Shown one piece after another: positions 63,928 to 64,000 of a stretch of DNA of 64,000 bases (positions are counted from its first letter, which is position 1; each line of letters starts with the position of its first letter). Under the pieces are notes generated by a model. That model was not told where the DNA came from, did not search any database, and saw only the letters and a program-made list of their open reading frames with translations. The position numbers were made by a program, and so were the translations under genes. This DNA comes from Oscillospiraceae bacterium (GTDB lineage Bacteria; Bacillota; Clostridia; Oscillospirales; Ruminococcaceae): contig CABIYQ010000003.1 of assembly GCA_902362965.1 (NCBI GenBank), forward strand, positions 124,001 to 188,000. Reading direction: 5' to 3'.

Positions 63928-64000
63928 ACAAGCTTGGTAAGGTTTATCTTGTGGGCGCAGGCTGCGGTGATTACGACCTGATCACTCTGCGCGGAATGAA
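63924..64000 (+). CDS. Uroporphyrinogen-III C-methyltransferase, N-terminal fragment (cut by window edge)
   Basis: 25 codons are visible, MNKLGKVYLVGAGCGDYDLI then TLRGM, the typical start of SUMT/CobA (VxLVGAGPGdpdLlTlrg). The Pro of the GAGPG loop is Cys here. Often fused to uroporphyrinogen-III synthase (HemD) in Firmicutes; the rest is outside the window. Together with the precorrin-2 dehydrogenase gene it indicates a sirohaem or cobalamin branch. GGAG lies in the end of hemC. Confidence 0.9.
   Translation, partial: MNKLGKVYLVGAGCGDYDLITLRGM

Overview
The window looks like a chromosome segment of a low-GC, anaerobic, fibre-degrading Firmicute close to Ruminococcus (Oscillospiraceae). Three secreted carbohydrate-active enzymes end in type I dockerins, which points to a cellulosome. 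Pyruvate formate-lyase, Feo iron uptake, the SCIFF peptide with its radical SAM maturase, and SpoIIID fit an anaerobic sporeformer lineage. No phage, insertion sequence, CRISPR array, rRNA or tRNA gene was seen.

Layout. 0-2 kb: panB-panC (pantothenate), leftward. 2-6.6 kb: a CaCA cation antiporter, a GHL10 lipoprotein, a TIGR04086-type membrane protein, the 45-residue SCIFF peptide gene scfA and its maturase scfB. 6.6-8.4 kb: a dockerin GH5 glucanase. 8.4-11.5 kb: an FHA / FtsW-RodA / PBP cell-wall cluster. 11.7-16.1 kb: lon, engB, lysA. 16.2-19.1 kb: cyclophilin, Fe/Mn superoxide dismutase, VanZ-like protein, D,D-carboxypeptidase. 19.1-21.6 kb: an ECF sigma factor with a membrane-anchored beta-propeller partner. 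21.9-24.7 kb: a dockerin pectate lyase with three ricin-type lectin modules. 24.8-29.4 kb: a DUF1015 protein, a surface-anchored M3 peptidase, then a decayed locus (a gene relic, and a gene interrupted by one in-frame stop). 29.4-33.1 kb: a C39-like protease, an ABC-F ATPase and a FliB-family protein. 33.2-35.1 kb: a dockerin GH5_4 endoglucanase. 35.2-38.2 kb: two tandem Wzz-like membrane proteins. 38.3-39.2 kb: two candidate structured RNAs around a 71-residue gene, then spoIIID. 39.5-42.5 kb: feoA-feoA-feoB plus a Cys-rich FeoB partner. 42.6-44.5 kb: a zinc-ribbon PASTA protein with a degenerate kinase domain. 44.7-50.2 kb: a tightly coupled leftward operon murD, two M42 peptidases, GNAT, PLP lyase. 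50.2-56.5 kb: small membrane and cupin proteins, rarA, glyA, an MFS exporter and a phospholipase C-like protein. 56.6-60.5 kb: pflB-pflA and an Rrf2 regulator. 60.7-64 kb: hemA, a precorrin-2 dehydrogenase, a GNAT gene, hemC and the start of a uroporphyrinogen-III methyltransferase gene, cut by the window edge.

The observations most worth following are: (i) a shared inverted repeat GTTAG-N6-CTAAC/T, found twice at the feoA promoter, once before feoB and once before pflB; (ii) a terminator-like hairpin between scfA and scfB; (iii) the predicted PASTA pseudokinase; (iv) the two candidate RNAs between the Wzz-like genes and spoIIID; (v) dockerins with opposite repeat order in the two GH5 enzymes; (vi) a single in-frame TAA in an otherwise intact secreted-protein gene. 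All functional statements come from reading the sequence and from family knowledge; no searches were run.
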